45,824 nt of DNA from an uncultured Clostridia bacterium (GTDB lineage Bacteria > Bacillota > Clostridia > Christensenellales > UBA1242): assembly GCA_944377165.1 (NCBI GenBank), contig CALWEJ010000003.1:74150-119973 (forward strand), read 5' to 3'. The first letter of the stretch is position 1; each line of letters opens with the position of its first letter. Positions 32,252 through 40,876 of this stretch are shown one piece after another. The notes under the pieces were generated by a model. That model did no database searches. It saw only the letters and a program-made list of their open reading frames with translations, and had not been told where the DNA came from. A program made the translations under genes and the position numbers.

Positions 32252-33460
32252 CTAATTGATTTTTTCTATTAACATATAGTTTTTATCATATGTGACACTA
32301 TTTGATTGATTAGTTAAGAAGCCTAAGTTAGTGTCATTTGTTTCCACTAAAATATGATTACCTGTAAGGTTGTTAGTAGAGTTGTAATCACCTGTACGCG
32401 TTGTCTCATTTAACGTGACACCATTTCTTTGTAATGAAACGGTAGGAAGGACATTACATTGACTGTTGTAGTCAGTTCCATACCTTATTAGATATGTGCC
32501 GGGCTTTAATTTAATGGTATTTCCGTTAAGAACCATATCCGTTTGACCTACCGGACTTTCTGTCGCTAAGTTGAATGTTGGGTTAGAATTAGTTGTACTT
32601 CCGGCTGTAAACAATGCAGCAGTGTTTAAAGCCCCAGCTCCGCTAGGGCCAGTAGGGCCAGTCGGACCCGTTGGTCCAGTAGCACCTTCCGTTCCTGCTA
32701 CACCTTGCGGTCCAGTTGGGCCGGTAGGACCAGTTTCGCCTTGTGCACCAGTAGGACCAGTCGGGCCGGTAGCTCCTTCAGTACCTGTTGCTCCTGTGTC
32801 ACCTTGTGGGCCGGTAGGACCAGTAGGACCAGTTGGTCCAGTTGCACCTTCGACACCTGCCGTACCAGCAACACCTTGAGGACCGGTTGGACCTGTAGGT
32901 CCGGTAGGGCCAGTTGCGCCAGTTAAACCAGTCGCACCTTGTGGTCCAGTTGCCCCAGTAGGACCAGTCGGACCCGTACCGCTTGGGCCAGTTGCTCCTG
33001 TAGGTCCAGTAGGACCAGTCGGACCGGTAGCACCAGTCGGACCCGTACCGCTTGGGCCAGTTGCTCCTGTAGGTCCAGTAGGACCAGTCGGACCGGTAGC
33101 ACCAGTTGGACCCGTACCGCTAGGACCAGTTGCACCTTGTGGACCAGTAGGACCTGTAGGGCCTGTAGGACCAGTCGCGCCAGTAGGACCAGTGCCACTT
33201 GGGCCTGTAGCCCCAGTAGGACCAGTCGGACCAGTTGCACCAATGATTCCTTGTGGACCAGTTGGACCTGTAGGACCGGTAGGACCTGTCGGACCAGTCG
33301 CGCCAGTTGAACCAGTGCTTCCTGTTCTGCCAATCGGACCGGTTAAGCCAACAGGACCTTGCGGACCGGTTGGCCCTGTCACGCCAGTAAATATAATTCT
33401 ATCAATGAGACAACCGCCTTGTGGAGTTGGGTGGTCGCAACAATCATTTTTAAAATTCAT
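32252..33460 (-). CDS. Collagen-like (GXT/GXQ triplet) surface protein with BclA-like C-terminal domain
   Basis: A 402-residue protein. A short Cys-containing N-terminus ([13 protein letters not shown]) precedes ~240 residues of uninterrupted Gly-X-Y triplets, mostly GPT, GAT and GPQ, that should form a collagen triple helix. The final ~130 residues form a beta-rich trimerising head like the C1q/TNF-type domain of Bacillus BclA. Thr in the Y position is the known site of O-glycosylation in BclA. There is no secretion signal, which fits exosporium proteins loaded from inside the mother cell. It may be a spore-surface or other surface fibre; the former is inferred. An AAAAGGAG site precedes the ATG. 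Divergent from the sugar nucleotidyltransferase. Confidence 0.88.
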   Translation of the reverse strand: MNFKNDCCDHPTPQGGCLIDRIIFTGVTGPTGPQGPVGLTGPIGRTGSTGSTGATGPTGPTGPTGPTGPQGIIGATGPTGPTGATGPSGTGPTGATGPTGPTGPTGPQGATGPSGTGPTGATGPTGPTGPTGATGPSGTGPTGATGPTGPTGPTGATGPSGTGPTGPTGATGPQGATGLTGATGPTGPTGPTGPQGVAGTAGVEGATGPTGPTGPTGPQGDTGATGTEGATGPTGPTGAQGETGPTGPTGPQGVAGTEGATGPTGPTGPTGPSGAGALNTAALFTAGSTTNSNPTFNLATESPVGQTDMVLNGNTIKLKPGTYLIRYGTDYNSQCNVLPTVSLQRNGVTLNETTRTGDYNSTNNLTGNHILVETNDTNLGFLTNQSNSVTYDKNYMLIEKIN

Positions 33461-33494
33461 AATACTCCTTTTAGTAGTAATATACTACCTATTA

Positions 33495-33525
33495 CATAGT
33501 ATGAAGAATTATGAAATAAGTGCAA
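33495..33525 (-). promoter_or_regulatory. Promoter of the collagen-like gene, sigma-K-like or sigma-A
   Basis: On the minus strand AC, 16 bp, then CATACTATG (33495-33503) is close to the sigma-K consensus (AC / CATAnnnTA), differing at the last base. The same stretch also reads as sigma-A: TTGCAC (33520-33525), 18 bp, TACTAT. Sequence alone does not decide. Confidence 0.4.
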
Positions 33526-33562
33526 ATTTTGTAAAAATACCAAAAATAAATAAAAAAGTTCT

Positions 33563-33591
33563 TTGTTGATTAATGCCTATTGTGATAGAAT
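33563..33591 (+). promoter_or_regulatory. Promoter of the sugar nucleotidyltransferase gene
   Basis: TTGTTG (33563-33568), 17-bp spacer, extended -10 TG-n-TAGAAT ending at 33591. It is followed by a TAGGAGGAAGG ribosome binding site. Confidence 0.6.
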
Positions 33592-33618
33592 ACTAGTATA
33601 GAATTGTAGGAGGAAGGT

Positions 33619-34437
33619 ATGAAAGTTGTAATTTTAGCGGGCGGATATGCAAATCGCTTACGTTCGGTCACAAATAATGGAGAAATCCCTAAGACATTGC
33701 TACCAATTAGTATAAATAATGAGAGTAAGCCAATTTTATTTTACTTGTTGGAAAAAATAGAAAAATTACCTAACGTCGATGAAATAATAGTTATAGTAAA
33801 TGACAAATATATTGATAGTATTAAAGATGCGGTAAATGTATATTCTCCAAATGTTGATGTTTCTATATATTCAGACGGTTCACATTCTCCAGAAACAGCA
33901 TTAGGCGCAAATGTTGCAGTCCAACTAGCGAATGAAAATATTTCAAAGAGTTATGCCGGTGATATTATGATAATGGCAAGCGATAATTATTTTGAATTTC
34001 CGCTTAGTGATGTGGTTAATTACTATGAAAATCTTAAAGACAAATATGGCGATAATATTAATTTAGTTGTAAGTAAAAAATACCTAGATAGCGAGCGAGA
34101 ATTTATCGCCAATAATTTCGGGATATTAAATATAGATAGTGACAATCGTATCATATCGTTTGACGAAAAACCGGGGATAGAGAATTTAAAATCGAACAAT
34201 GCTTCACTCGCACTATATATGTTTAATAGGAGAGATTTAGACAAAATCGATGAATATATGGACAGTGCTACAGGGAAGGCACGCGATTCTTTAGGACATT
34301 TCATAAATTATATGATAAATAATACAGAAACATATACATATCCAATTACAGGGATTTTCTATGATATAGGTACGCCAGATGAATATTTGCGTTTAGCTCC
34401 AAAATCTGAGGAAAATAAATTAGATAATAATATCTAA
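33619..34437 (+). CDS. Sugar-phosphate nucleotidyltransferase (RfbA/GlmU-like)
   Basis: A 272-residue NTP_transferase-fold enzyme expected to make an NDP-sugar from NTP and a sugar-1-phosphate. The start MKVVILAGGYANRLR with PKTLLPI is the nucleotide-binding G-x-G-x-R...PK signature. Later blocks (GDIMIMASDNYF for the metal-binding DxxxxF, SFDEKPG, and YDIGTPDEY) match glucose-1-phosphate thymidylyl- and guanylyltransferase-like proteins. The sugar and nucleotide are not decided by these motifs. It sits between the collagen-like protein and the polysaccharide locus and could feed either. Confidence 0.88.
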   Translation: MKVVILAGGYANRLRSVTNNGEIPKTLLPISINNESKPILFYLLEKIEKLPNVDEIIVIVNDKYIDSIKDAVNVYSPNVDVSIYSDGSHSPETALGANVAVQLANENISKSYAGDIMIMASDNYFEFPLSDVVNYYENLKDKYGDNINLVVSKKYLDSEREFIANNFGILNIDSDNRIISFDEKPGIENLKSNNASLALYMFNRRDLDKIDEYMDSATGKARDSLGHFINYMINNTETYTYPITGIFYDIGTPDEYLRLAPKSEENKLDNNI

Positions 34438-34452
34438 ATAATTATGAATAAA

Positions 34453-34590
34453 GAAAAAAGAGTTAAGAAACTAATTCTAATCCAACACGTGATGAATCAC
34501 TTTTCGTTGGCGTGAAGAATTCTAAAATTCTCATTAAATCATTATTGATAAACTAAAGAAATTCTTAAATGAGATACTTTTTAATCTCAA
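34453..34590 (-). ncRNA. Candidate small structured RNA (~138 nt), minus strand
   Basis: A near-consensus promoter reads leftward into a segment without any reading frame. The 5' end (GTTGAG) pairs with CTTAAC (34462-34467, read on the minus strand) immediately before a T-rich end (34451-34460). Inside, TCTCATT pairs with AATGAGA, and CCAAC pairs with GTTGG around a GTGA/TCAC hairpin. Promoter, foldable body and U-rich end make an independent RNA gene the best reading. No known family recognised. Confidence 0.5.
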
Positions 34591-34594
34591 CTAA

Positions 34595-34623
34595 ATTATA
34601 TAAATCTTATGGGTATTTGTCAA
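34595..34623 (-). promoter_or_regulatory. Consensus promoter of the candidate small RNA
   Basis: On the minus strand perfect TTGACA (34618-34623), 17-bp spacer, perfect TATAAT (34595-34600), with no protein gene downstream for 1.1 kb. Confidence 0.7.
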
Positions 34624-34761
34624 TGTGCCAAGAAAATTTATTAATAAAAGATTATTAAAAAATTAAAAATTTTAAACAAAAACAATAAAATTTTATAAAA
34701 ATTAGATTATTTATGATAAATATGAACAAATTTTTATTTTTAGAATAAAATTATTTATAAG

Positions 34762-34790
34762 AATGGAAATACAGATATTTCCATTTTTTT
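34762..34790 (+). terminator. Orphan terminator in the 530-bp gap
   Basis: AATGGAAATA and TATTTCCATT pair perfectly around CAGA and run into seven T. It lies 325 nt after the nearest upstream stop codon, so it ends either a long 3' untranslated region or an unseen short transcript. The rest of 34438-34968 is AT-rich. Confidence 0.85.
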
Positions 34791-34968
34791 ATTGAAAATA
34801 ATAAATTTTTAATTTAATAAAAAGCTTATAAGTAAAATTATAGTTATAAATTAAAAGATTGTGACTAGAATATTATAAGACAAAGTTTTACTAAAAAATT
34901 TATATTTTTTATAAAAATTTAGAGTAAAATTTTTAATAATGCTATTAATAAATTAAGGAGGGTTAATC

Positions 34969-35373
34969 TTGACGAAAGAAAAATTAAAACTTTCCTTATT
35001 GGACGATTATATACAAGTTATTCAGGTAAATAAAATATGTGTGAATTTAAAATTCCTATCATTAAATCAAGATTGTCAGAGCATAGTAAGTAAGATTTTG
35101 AACATATCTAATGGACTCTTGCAGGCTTATGACAAATTACTTTTTAAATTTAATCTTATGAATATTTCCCTAATGGTTTTGAAACGAGAATTGCAATTTA
35201 GTTATATTGACCGATTGATGTTTAATGAACATACACTGAAAAAAGAAGATTATATTATCCTTTTGAATAAAATAAAAAATATAAACACAAGACTAAAACA
35301 AAAGATAAATGATTTATCATTAAACGAAATAGAGCAAAGATATATTACTCAAAATTTAATTGGAGAAATTTAG
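34969..35373 (+). CDS. Hypothetical helical protein at the head of the polysaccharide locus
   Basis: A 134-residue protein with no family I recognise. It is helical and soluble, rich in Leu, Lys, Asn and Ile, with no membrane segment. The start codon is TTG at 34969; a strong AAGGAGG seven bases upstream makes this start convincing. The stop codon is two bases before the start proposed for the sugar-phosphate transferase, so the pair is cotranscribed. A regulatory or assembly role is possible but unsupported. Confidence 0.7.
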   Translation: MTKEKLKLSLLDDYIQVIQVNKICVNLKFLSLNQDCQSIVSKILNISNGLLQAYDKLLFKFNLMNISLMVLKRELQFSYIDRLMFNEHTLKKEDYIILLNKIKNINTRLKQKINDLSLNEIEQRYITQNLIGEI

Positions 35374-35375
35374 CA

Positions 35376-36215
35376 ATGTATTTTTATAGTTTTTCACTAG
35401 ACAAATCTAACAAATTGTGCTACTATCAGTACATAAGTGGTAAGTACATTATGAAAAACAAAAGAAATAAAAAAACAATCTATGAATTATTTTTCAAAAG
35501 GTTTTTTGATATAATCTTTTCATTGCTCGCAATAATATGTTTATCTCCGATTTTGCTCATAGTTTGGTTGATTTTGCGCGTGACGTTAAAGGGGAATGCT
35601 GTTTTTACACAATATAGACCGGGCAAGGACGGAAAAGTGTTCAAGTTCTACAAATTTAGGAGTATGACCAATGCTACAGATAAAGATGGACAACTTTTAC
35701 CTGATAAGGATAGGATTACGAAATTTGGTAAATTTATTAGAAAAACTAGTTTAGACGAGTTGCCACAATTATTTAATATTCTAAAGGGTGATATGAGTTT
35801 TATAGGTCCGCGTCCTAGACTTGTTAAAGATATGATTTTTTATGATGAAGATGTATTGAAAGCTTATTCTGTTCGTCCGGGGCTTACAGGACTATCGCAA
35901 GTAGATGGTGGAAGAAGTAGCGCAAGCTGGGAAAGTATATTCGAGAAAGATTTGCAATATGCTCAAAAAATAACATTCTTTGGAGATATTAAAATTTTAT
36001 TTAAAACAGTGGGCGCATTGTTTAAATCAGACGCGAATGTCACAGGTGAAAGTGCGCGAGATTATTACTACCCAGATTATTTATTACGTACAGGTAAAAT
36101 TACGCGCGAACAATATTTAATGGGATTAGAGCGCGCTGGAGATATAATTGATTCTAAAGATAAAATAGTTTATCAATCTGATTTACATAACAACGTTGAA
36201 CTTAAAGAAGAATAA
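35376..36215 (+). CDS. Polyprenyl-phosphate sugar-1-phosphate transferase (initiating transferase)
   Basis: A 279-residue monotopic enzyme of the PglC/WcaJ family that attaches the first sugar phosphate to undecaprenyl phosphate, starting a surface glycan. One hydrophobic re-entrant segment (FDIIFSLLAIICLSPILLI) is followed by GKVFKFYKFRSM, the catalytic Asp-Glu pair in SLDELPQLFNILKGDMSFIGPRP (quoted as SLDELPQ and GDMSFIGPRPR) and RPGLTGLSQ. It is the short form lacking the N-terminal five-helix domain. The start at 35376 follows the previous stop by two bases with GGAG upstream. ATG 35451 would better match the usual family N-terminus and remains possible. Confidence 0.9.
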   Translation: MYFYSFSLDKSNKLCYYQYISGKYIMKNKRNKKTIYELFFKRFFDIIFSLLAIICLSPILLIVWLILRVTLKGNAVFTQYRPGKDGKVFKFYKFRSMTNATDKDGQLLPDKDRITKFGKFIRKTSLDELPQLFNILKGDMSFIGPRPRLVKDMIFYDEDVLKAYSVRPGLTGLSQVDGGRSSASWESIFEKDLQYAQKITFFGDIKILFKTVGALFKSDANVTGESARDYYYPDYLLRTGKITREQYLMGLERAGDIIDSKDKIVYQSDLHNNVELKEE

Positions 36216-36236
36216 TTTGTTAGTGTTTGATTTGTA

Positions 36237-37655
36237 ATGACTAATGCAGAAGTAGGGAAAAAGAATTTAAAAGATAGCATACGAGAGGTTTTTCATAATA
36301 AAACTATAATTTTTTGCATCATCTATACTCTTCTATATTTTATTTCTGGATTCTATAAATGGTTAGAGATATTGCCTATTGTTTTCGCTGTTATTTCATT
36401 TTGTGTCCTTTCTATTAAAGAATCGACCTGCGTGTTCGCATATTGTCACTGTTTTACTTTATCGAATTTGGGTTATGGATTATGCTTTAACATCATATTA
36501 GTTGCATTTACAGTGATTTTATTTATTAGATATTGTATCGGTTTAAAACTAAAAAAATATCCTTTCTATAAAAGTTTATTTATTTCATTAGTTTGTTTCA
36601 TCGTATTTTATATATTAATAAGTTTTTTTTATAATTTATATGGTGAAGAATTCTATCTAGTAGCAATATTCTTTCTTGCATATTTAATTTTATCAATGCA
36701 TAGAGAATTTGACATTCATAAAACTATGTGCTATATGACTGTTGGGTTATTTGTATCGTGCTTAATTGCAAGTGTTTGCATAATTATACCAGCATACAAA
36801 TACAATCTTTTTTTAGATGACACTACAAGATTCAATGCTTTTACTAATCATACAAATTATTTGTATATGCGAGCAGTCTTTATTGTCATATATTATATGT
36901 ATAGATTTTTAACAAAAAACTTAAAATTTCTTCATTTCGGATTAATTTATATTTTATGTAGTGCAATAATTTTATCAACTCAATCTAAAACAGGGCTTGG
37001 AATGCTCGCTTTATTTACTTTTATATTCTTTATTCTTTACTTAAAAGATGATTTTAAGCATAGGATTAAAATCGTTTTGATTTTACTCTTAATTTTGGGA
37101 GTTCTTGCTTTAATCGGATATAAATTTATAATTGCAATTTTTGATAGATTTACATTAGAAGGTAGTTCTAGTATTATTAATTCTATACTAACAGGGAGAG
37201 ATGATATTTGGTTAGATTATATTAATGCAATATTTAGCAATCCATATTCATTGATTTTTGGACACGGATTGGTATCAGAAGAAGTATTTATAAACGCACA
37301 ACAAATGACTAGAGCAAGCCATAATTTATACCTATTTTTACTGTATAGATTTGGAATAATCGGCTGTATCGCATTGGCATTTATAATCTATATGTTTATC
37401 AAAATTATTAACAAGGGAAGACCTTTATTTATAGCAAGTTTACCTTTAATTTGGTTTTTGATAGAAAGTTTGTGTGATAATACTTTTAAACCATATAATT
37501 TTACATATTTAATTTTTGCAATAATGATAATGTATAGTGAAAATAAGAAAATCAAATTGAATAAAACGAATTCTAATTCTGAAATTCAAGACGAGAGTAA
37601 AGTTGAAGTAGGGAATAAAGTTTTAGAGAATTTAGATAATTCTAATACTTTGTAA
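36237..37655 (+). CDS. O-antigen polymerase/ligase-like membrane protein (Wzy/WaaL type)
   Basis: A 472-residue protein with about twelve hydrophobic segments and one large outer loop (about residues 300-380). That loop has GRDDIWLDYINAI and RASHNLYLFLLYRFGIIG; the HN in the second motif is the hallmark of the O-antigen ligase/polymerase (Wzy_C) family. It would polymerise repeat units or transfer the finished glycan on the outer face of the membrane. The C-terminal ~45 residues are hydrophilic and Asn/Glu/Lys-rich. The ATG lacks a clear ribosome binding site and lies 21 nt after the previous gene. Confidence 0.8.
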   Translation: MTNAEVGKKNLKDSIREVFHNKTIIFCIIYTLLYFISGFYKWLEILPIVFAVISFCVLSIKESTCVFAYCHCFTLSNLGYGLCFNIILVAFTVILFIRYCIGLKLKKYPFYKSLFISLVCFIVFYILISFFYNLYGEEFYLVAIFFLAYLILSMHREFDIHKTMCYMTVGLFVSCLIASVCIIIPAYKYNLFLDDTTRFNAFTNHTNYLYMRAVFIVIYYMYRFLTKNLKFLHFGLIYILCSAIILSTQSKTGLGMLALFTFIFFILYLKDDFKHRIKIVLILLLILGVLALIGYKFIIAIFDRFTLEGSSSIINSILTGRDDIWLDYINAIFSNPYSLIFGHGLVSEEVFINAQQMTRASHNLYLFLLYRFGIIGCIALAFIIYMFIKIINKGRPLFIASLPLIWFLIESLCDNTFKPYNFTYLIFAIMIMYSENKKIKLNKTNSNSEIQDESKVEVGNKVLENLDNSNTL

Positions 37656-37819
37656 AATATTGTATTGAAAGAATTTTATAAAAAATAAAGTTCTTTTTTA
37701 TTTTAGGAATTAATTTTAGAAAAATTTATAAAAATTTTAACAACCTTATATTTTTATTTGCCGTTTCGACAAAACAAAAGATGATTACTTTCTTTATGAT
37801 CGCGGATTATGTAAATTAG

Positions 37820-37849
37820 TTGACACGTATTCGCCTATTATTGTATTAT
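37820..37849 (+). promoter_or_regulatory. Promoter of the downstream polysaccharide operon
   Basis: TTGACA (37820-37825), 18-bp spacer, TATTAT (37844-37849), with AAAGGGG before the ATG at 37885. The eight genes to 45318 show only short gaps or overlaps and may form one transcript. Confidence 0.65.
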
Positions 37850-37884
37850 GAATATAATAATTTTTAATATTTAAAGGGGTAAGA

Positions 37885-38670
37885 ATGAGCGGTCTAACTA
37901 AACTTATCGTCGCTACACATAAGAAATACGAAATGCCTAACGATAAACTATATTTGCCTGTCCACGTGGGAGCAGAAGGTAAAGATAGTATAGGTTTTCA
38001 AAAGGATAATGAAGGGGAAAATATTTCTAATAAAAATCCTTATTTTTGCGAACTAACTGGGCTATATTGGGCTTGGAAAAATCTAAGCGTAGATAACATT
38101 GGATTAGTACATTATCGTAGATATTTTAGCGGTAAATATCCTTTCAAAGTGCTATGTAAAACTAAGAAAGTTTTAAGTGAAAACGAAGCAAATAATTTGT
38201 TAGACAAATATGATGTTATTTTGCCTAAAAAACGCAATTATTACATAGAAACATTGTACTCGCATTATGCACACACAATGTATATTGAACCGCTAGATAT
38301 AACAGGTCAAATCATTGAAGAGAAATATGCAAAATATTTACCTGAATTCGAAAAATTGAAAAAACGAAGAAGCGCACATATGTTCAATATGTTTATTATG
38401 AAGAAAGAAATCTTAAACGAATATTGTACGTGGCTTTTTGATATTTTGTTTGAACTTGAAAAGCGAATAGATAATAAAAAATATGATTCTTTTCACGCGA
38501 GATTTTATGGACGTGTGAGTGAATTGTTGCTAGACGTTTGGATAAATACAAACCAAATAAAGTATAAAGAAGTTAAAGTTATAAACATTGAAAAAATTAA
38601 TTGGGCTAAGAAAATATCGAGTTTTTTAAAAGCAAAATTTCAAAAGAAAAAATACGACAAAAGCTTTTAA
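37885..38670 (+). CDS. DUF4422 glycan biosynthesis protein (putative glycosyltransferase), copy 1
   Basis: A 261-residue protein of the DUF4422 family, found in capsule and O-antigen loci and presumed to be glycosyltransferases. Family blocks seen are KLIVATHKKYEMP at the start, NPYFCELTGLYWAWKN, and GLVHYRRYF, where the Tyr-Arg-Arg-Tyr box is the most constant. The end FDILFELEKRI...FHARFYGRVSELLLDVW is also typical. A basic, Lys-rich tail follows. A second, clearly related copy lies at 40877-41659. The donor and acceptor are unknown. Confidence 0.85.
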   Translation: MSGLTKLIVATHKKYEMPNDKLYLPVHVGAEGKDSIGFQKDNEGENISNKNPYFCELTGLYWAWKNLSVDNIGLVHYRRYFSGKYPFKVLCKTKKVLSENEANNLLDKYDVILPKKRNYYIETLYSHYAHTMYIEPLDITGQIIEEKYAKYLPEFEKLKKRRSAHMFNMFIMKKEILNEYCTWLFDILFELEKRIDNKKYDSFHARFYGRVSELLLDVWINTNQIKYKEVKVINIEKINWAKKISSFLKAKFQKKKYDKSF

Positions 38671-38735
38671 TAATACGAAATTAATAAAATAATTTATTTT
38701 GTTATTAAATTTAGATTTTCAGAAAAGGAAAATAT

Positions 38736-39767
38736 ATGGGGAAGCAAAATTCTAAAGATATTTCAAATGATAATTCACCATTATTGTCAGTTATAATCCC
38801 AGTTTTTAATGGTGAAAAATATATTAATAGATGTCTAAATTCTGTGTTATCTAATGATGTAAAACTTGAAATAATAGTAATAAATGATGCCTCAACTGAC
38901 AATTCACTTAAACTGTTAGAAGCATATCATGATAAAATAACACTTTTCAATTTAACTGAAAATAAAGGAGTTAGTTTCGCACGAAATTTGGGACTAAGTA
39001 AAGCAAAAGGCGAATATGTGACGTTTATAGATATTGACGATTACTTAAAAGAAAATGCCTATAGTATAATGTTAAATGAAATTATGTCAAATAATGCAGA
39101 TGTATGTGTATGTAATTATTTTGAAGAATTTGAAAATTTAAAAAAAATTATAAATTCTAAATACAATTTGCAAAATGAAATTTTATTTCAAAATGATTTT
39201 GTTAGGCAATACTTATTAGATAAAATTTCTCCAGCATTATGGGATAAAATCTATAAAAAAGAAATATTGAAAAATATCTATTTTTCAGATGAGTTAAATG
39301 TGGGTGAAGATTTACTTTTCACACTACAAATGTTTTTGAATGCAAATAAAATAGTCTCTATCAGTGAAAGATTATATTATTATATTCAACAAGAAAATTC
39401 TGTTATGCACAAATTGTCAACAAAATTATTACAATTTAATCAAGTACTTAATAAAATTAGTTCGACTGAAGAAAAAATATTAAATGAAAAATTTAAACAA
39501 GAATTTGAATATTTTAAAACGGAATTATTGACTCGAACAATTCATTCAATTTCTGTGAATGTAAATAAAAATAATAAAAAACAGGCAAAACGACTTTTGG
39601 AACAAGTTTGTAATCGTGAAAATTTAAATCAGATAATTAATAATAGATTTACTCCTAAATCAGTTAAGCTAGAATGTTTAATAATTAAATATTTAGGAAT
39701 AAAAGTCCATTTATCTTTGATACCTTTATATAAAAAATTAAGAAATAACAGGAGAAAGAATGTTTAA
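38736..39767 (+). CDS. Glycosyltransferase family 2 protein
   Basis: A 343-residue GT2 enzyme. LSVIIPVFNGEKYINRCLNS, IVINDASTDNSLKLL, GVSFARNLGLSKAKGEY and FIDIDDYL (the DxD-type site, with IDIDD) are present in order. The later motif GEDLLFTLQM carries the presumed catalytic acid. Its gene is markedly AT-rich. The last codons overlap the start of the GT4 gene by 8 nt. It adds one sugar of the repeat unit; which one is not readable. Confidence 0.9.
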   Translation: MGKQNSKDISNDNSPLLSVIIPVFNGEKYINRCLNSVLSNDVKLEIIVINDASTDNSLKLLEAYHDKITLFNLTENKGVSFARNLGLSKAKGEYVTFIDIDDYLKENAYSIMLNEIMSNNADVCVCNYFEEFENLKKIINSKYNLQNEILFQNDFVRQYLLDKISPALWDKIYKKEILKNIYFSDELNVGEDLLFTLQMFLNANKIVSISERLYYYIQQENSVMHKLSTKLLQFNQVLNKISSTEEKILNEKFKQEFEYFKTELLTRTIHSISVNVNKNNKKQAKRLLEQVCNRENLNQIINNRFTPKSVKLECLIIKYLGIKVHLSLIPLYKKLRNNRRKNV

Positions 39768-40872
39768 AGTTTTAGAATTTTTCGGAGAGCCGTTAGAATA
39801 TGGTGGACAAGAGGCTTTTATGGTTAATATGTATAAAAATTTTCAAAATGAAAATATAAAATATACAATATGCACTCCGTTTAATCTAACTAATCAACCG
39901 CTTATAGATATAGCGAAATCAAGAAATGAAGAAATATTACATTATGACTATAACAATTATTCAAAGTTTAGAAGATTTTACACCCGTAAAGCATTAAAAG
40001 ATATTTTATCCAAAGAAAAATTTGATGCTATACATATCCAATCGAGTAGTTTGTTCACATTATTTGGGTGTGCAAAGATTGCAAAGAAATTTGGCATAAA
40101 AAAAATAATTGTCCACTCACACATTGCTGCTGAAAGGTCTTTAAAACACTCATTATATAAATTAATAACAGATAAATTTTTAAAAAGATATGCAAATATA
40201 TTTTGTGCGTGTTCAGAAAAAGCAGCGGAATACCAATATTCCAAAGATATTATTGATAATAAGAAGTATATCGTTATAAAAAATGGAATCAATGTAGATA
40301 AATTTAGATTTAGTTATGATTATAGAAAATTATATAGAGAAAAATTTAATATTAACTCTAACGAATTACTAATTCTAAATGTTGGGCGATTCGCAAAAGT
40401 AAAAAATCACGAGTTTATTGTTGAAATACTAAAATCACTTAATAAAATTAATTCAAATTTTAAAATGATTTTTGTCGGAGATGGCGAACTAAAAGAAGAA
40501 ATAAAAAATAAAATTAAAGAAAATTTTTTAGATGATAAAACTATATTCTTAGAAAAAAGGACTGATGTCGCTCAAATTATGATGGCAAGTGATGTATTTA
40601 TTTTACCATCTTTATTTGAAGGATTTCCTGTCACATTAATTGAAGCTCAATGTACGGGGTTAAAATCATTATGTTCTAATACAATAACAAAAGAAGCCGA
40701 TATAACAGGGTTGGTGAAATTTATCGGTATAGATAATGCTGAAAAATGGGTAAATGAAATAATTATAAACAATCAATTTAATCAAAGAGAAAAATATGCT
40801 GAAGTAGTTCATAATAATGGTTTTGATGATAAAAATTCAGCAAAACTATTAGAAGAAATTTATGTAGGGTAA
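39760..40872 (+). CDS. Glycosyltransferase family 1/4 (GT-B fold)
   Basis: A 370-residue GT-B retaining transferase. The N-terminal half has EYGGQEAFMVNMYKNF and DAIHIQSS; the C-terminal nucleotide-sugar-binding half has LNVGRFAKVKNHEFIVE, FVGDGELKEEI and the family signature ILPSLFEGFPVTLIEAQ with the E-x7-E motif. It is cytoplasmic or peripherally membrane-bound. It overlaps the upstream GT2 gene by 8 nt and is 4 nt before the next gene, so it is part of the polysaccharide operon. Confidence 0.93.
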   Translation: MFKVLEFFGEPLEYGGQEAFMVNMYKNFQNENIKYTICTPFNLTNQPLIDIAKSRNEEILHYDYNNYSKFRRFYTRKALKDILSKEKFDAIHIQSSSLFTLFGCAKIAKKFGIKKIIVHSHIAAERSLKHSLYKLITDKFLKRYANIFCACSEKAAEYQYSKDIIDNKKYIVIKNGINVDKFRFSYDYRKLYREKFNINSNELLILNVGRFAKVKNHEFIVEILKSLNKINSNFKMIFVGDGELKEEIKNKIKENFLDDKTIFLEKRTDVAQIMMASDVFILPSLFEGFPVTLIEAQCTGLKSLCSNTITKEADITGLVKFIGIDNAEKWVNEIIINNQFNQREKYAEVVHNNGFDDKNSAKLLEEIYVG

Positions 40873-40876
40873 TCAT

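Noticed and set aside
32640..33390. CRISPR-like regular repeats
   Set aside because: The regularity is a 9-nt coding periodicity of Gly-X-Y triplets, without separate repeats and spacers.
32571..33569. Pro/Gly/Val- and Thr/Ser-rich plus-strand frames opposite the collagen-like gene, and a Leu/Val/Gln frame at 32923-33333
   Set aside because: All are other-frame readings of the GGN-CCN-ACN triplet repeats. The minus-strand frame has the Cys N-terminus, a ribosome binding site and a folded C-terminal domain.
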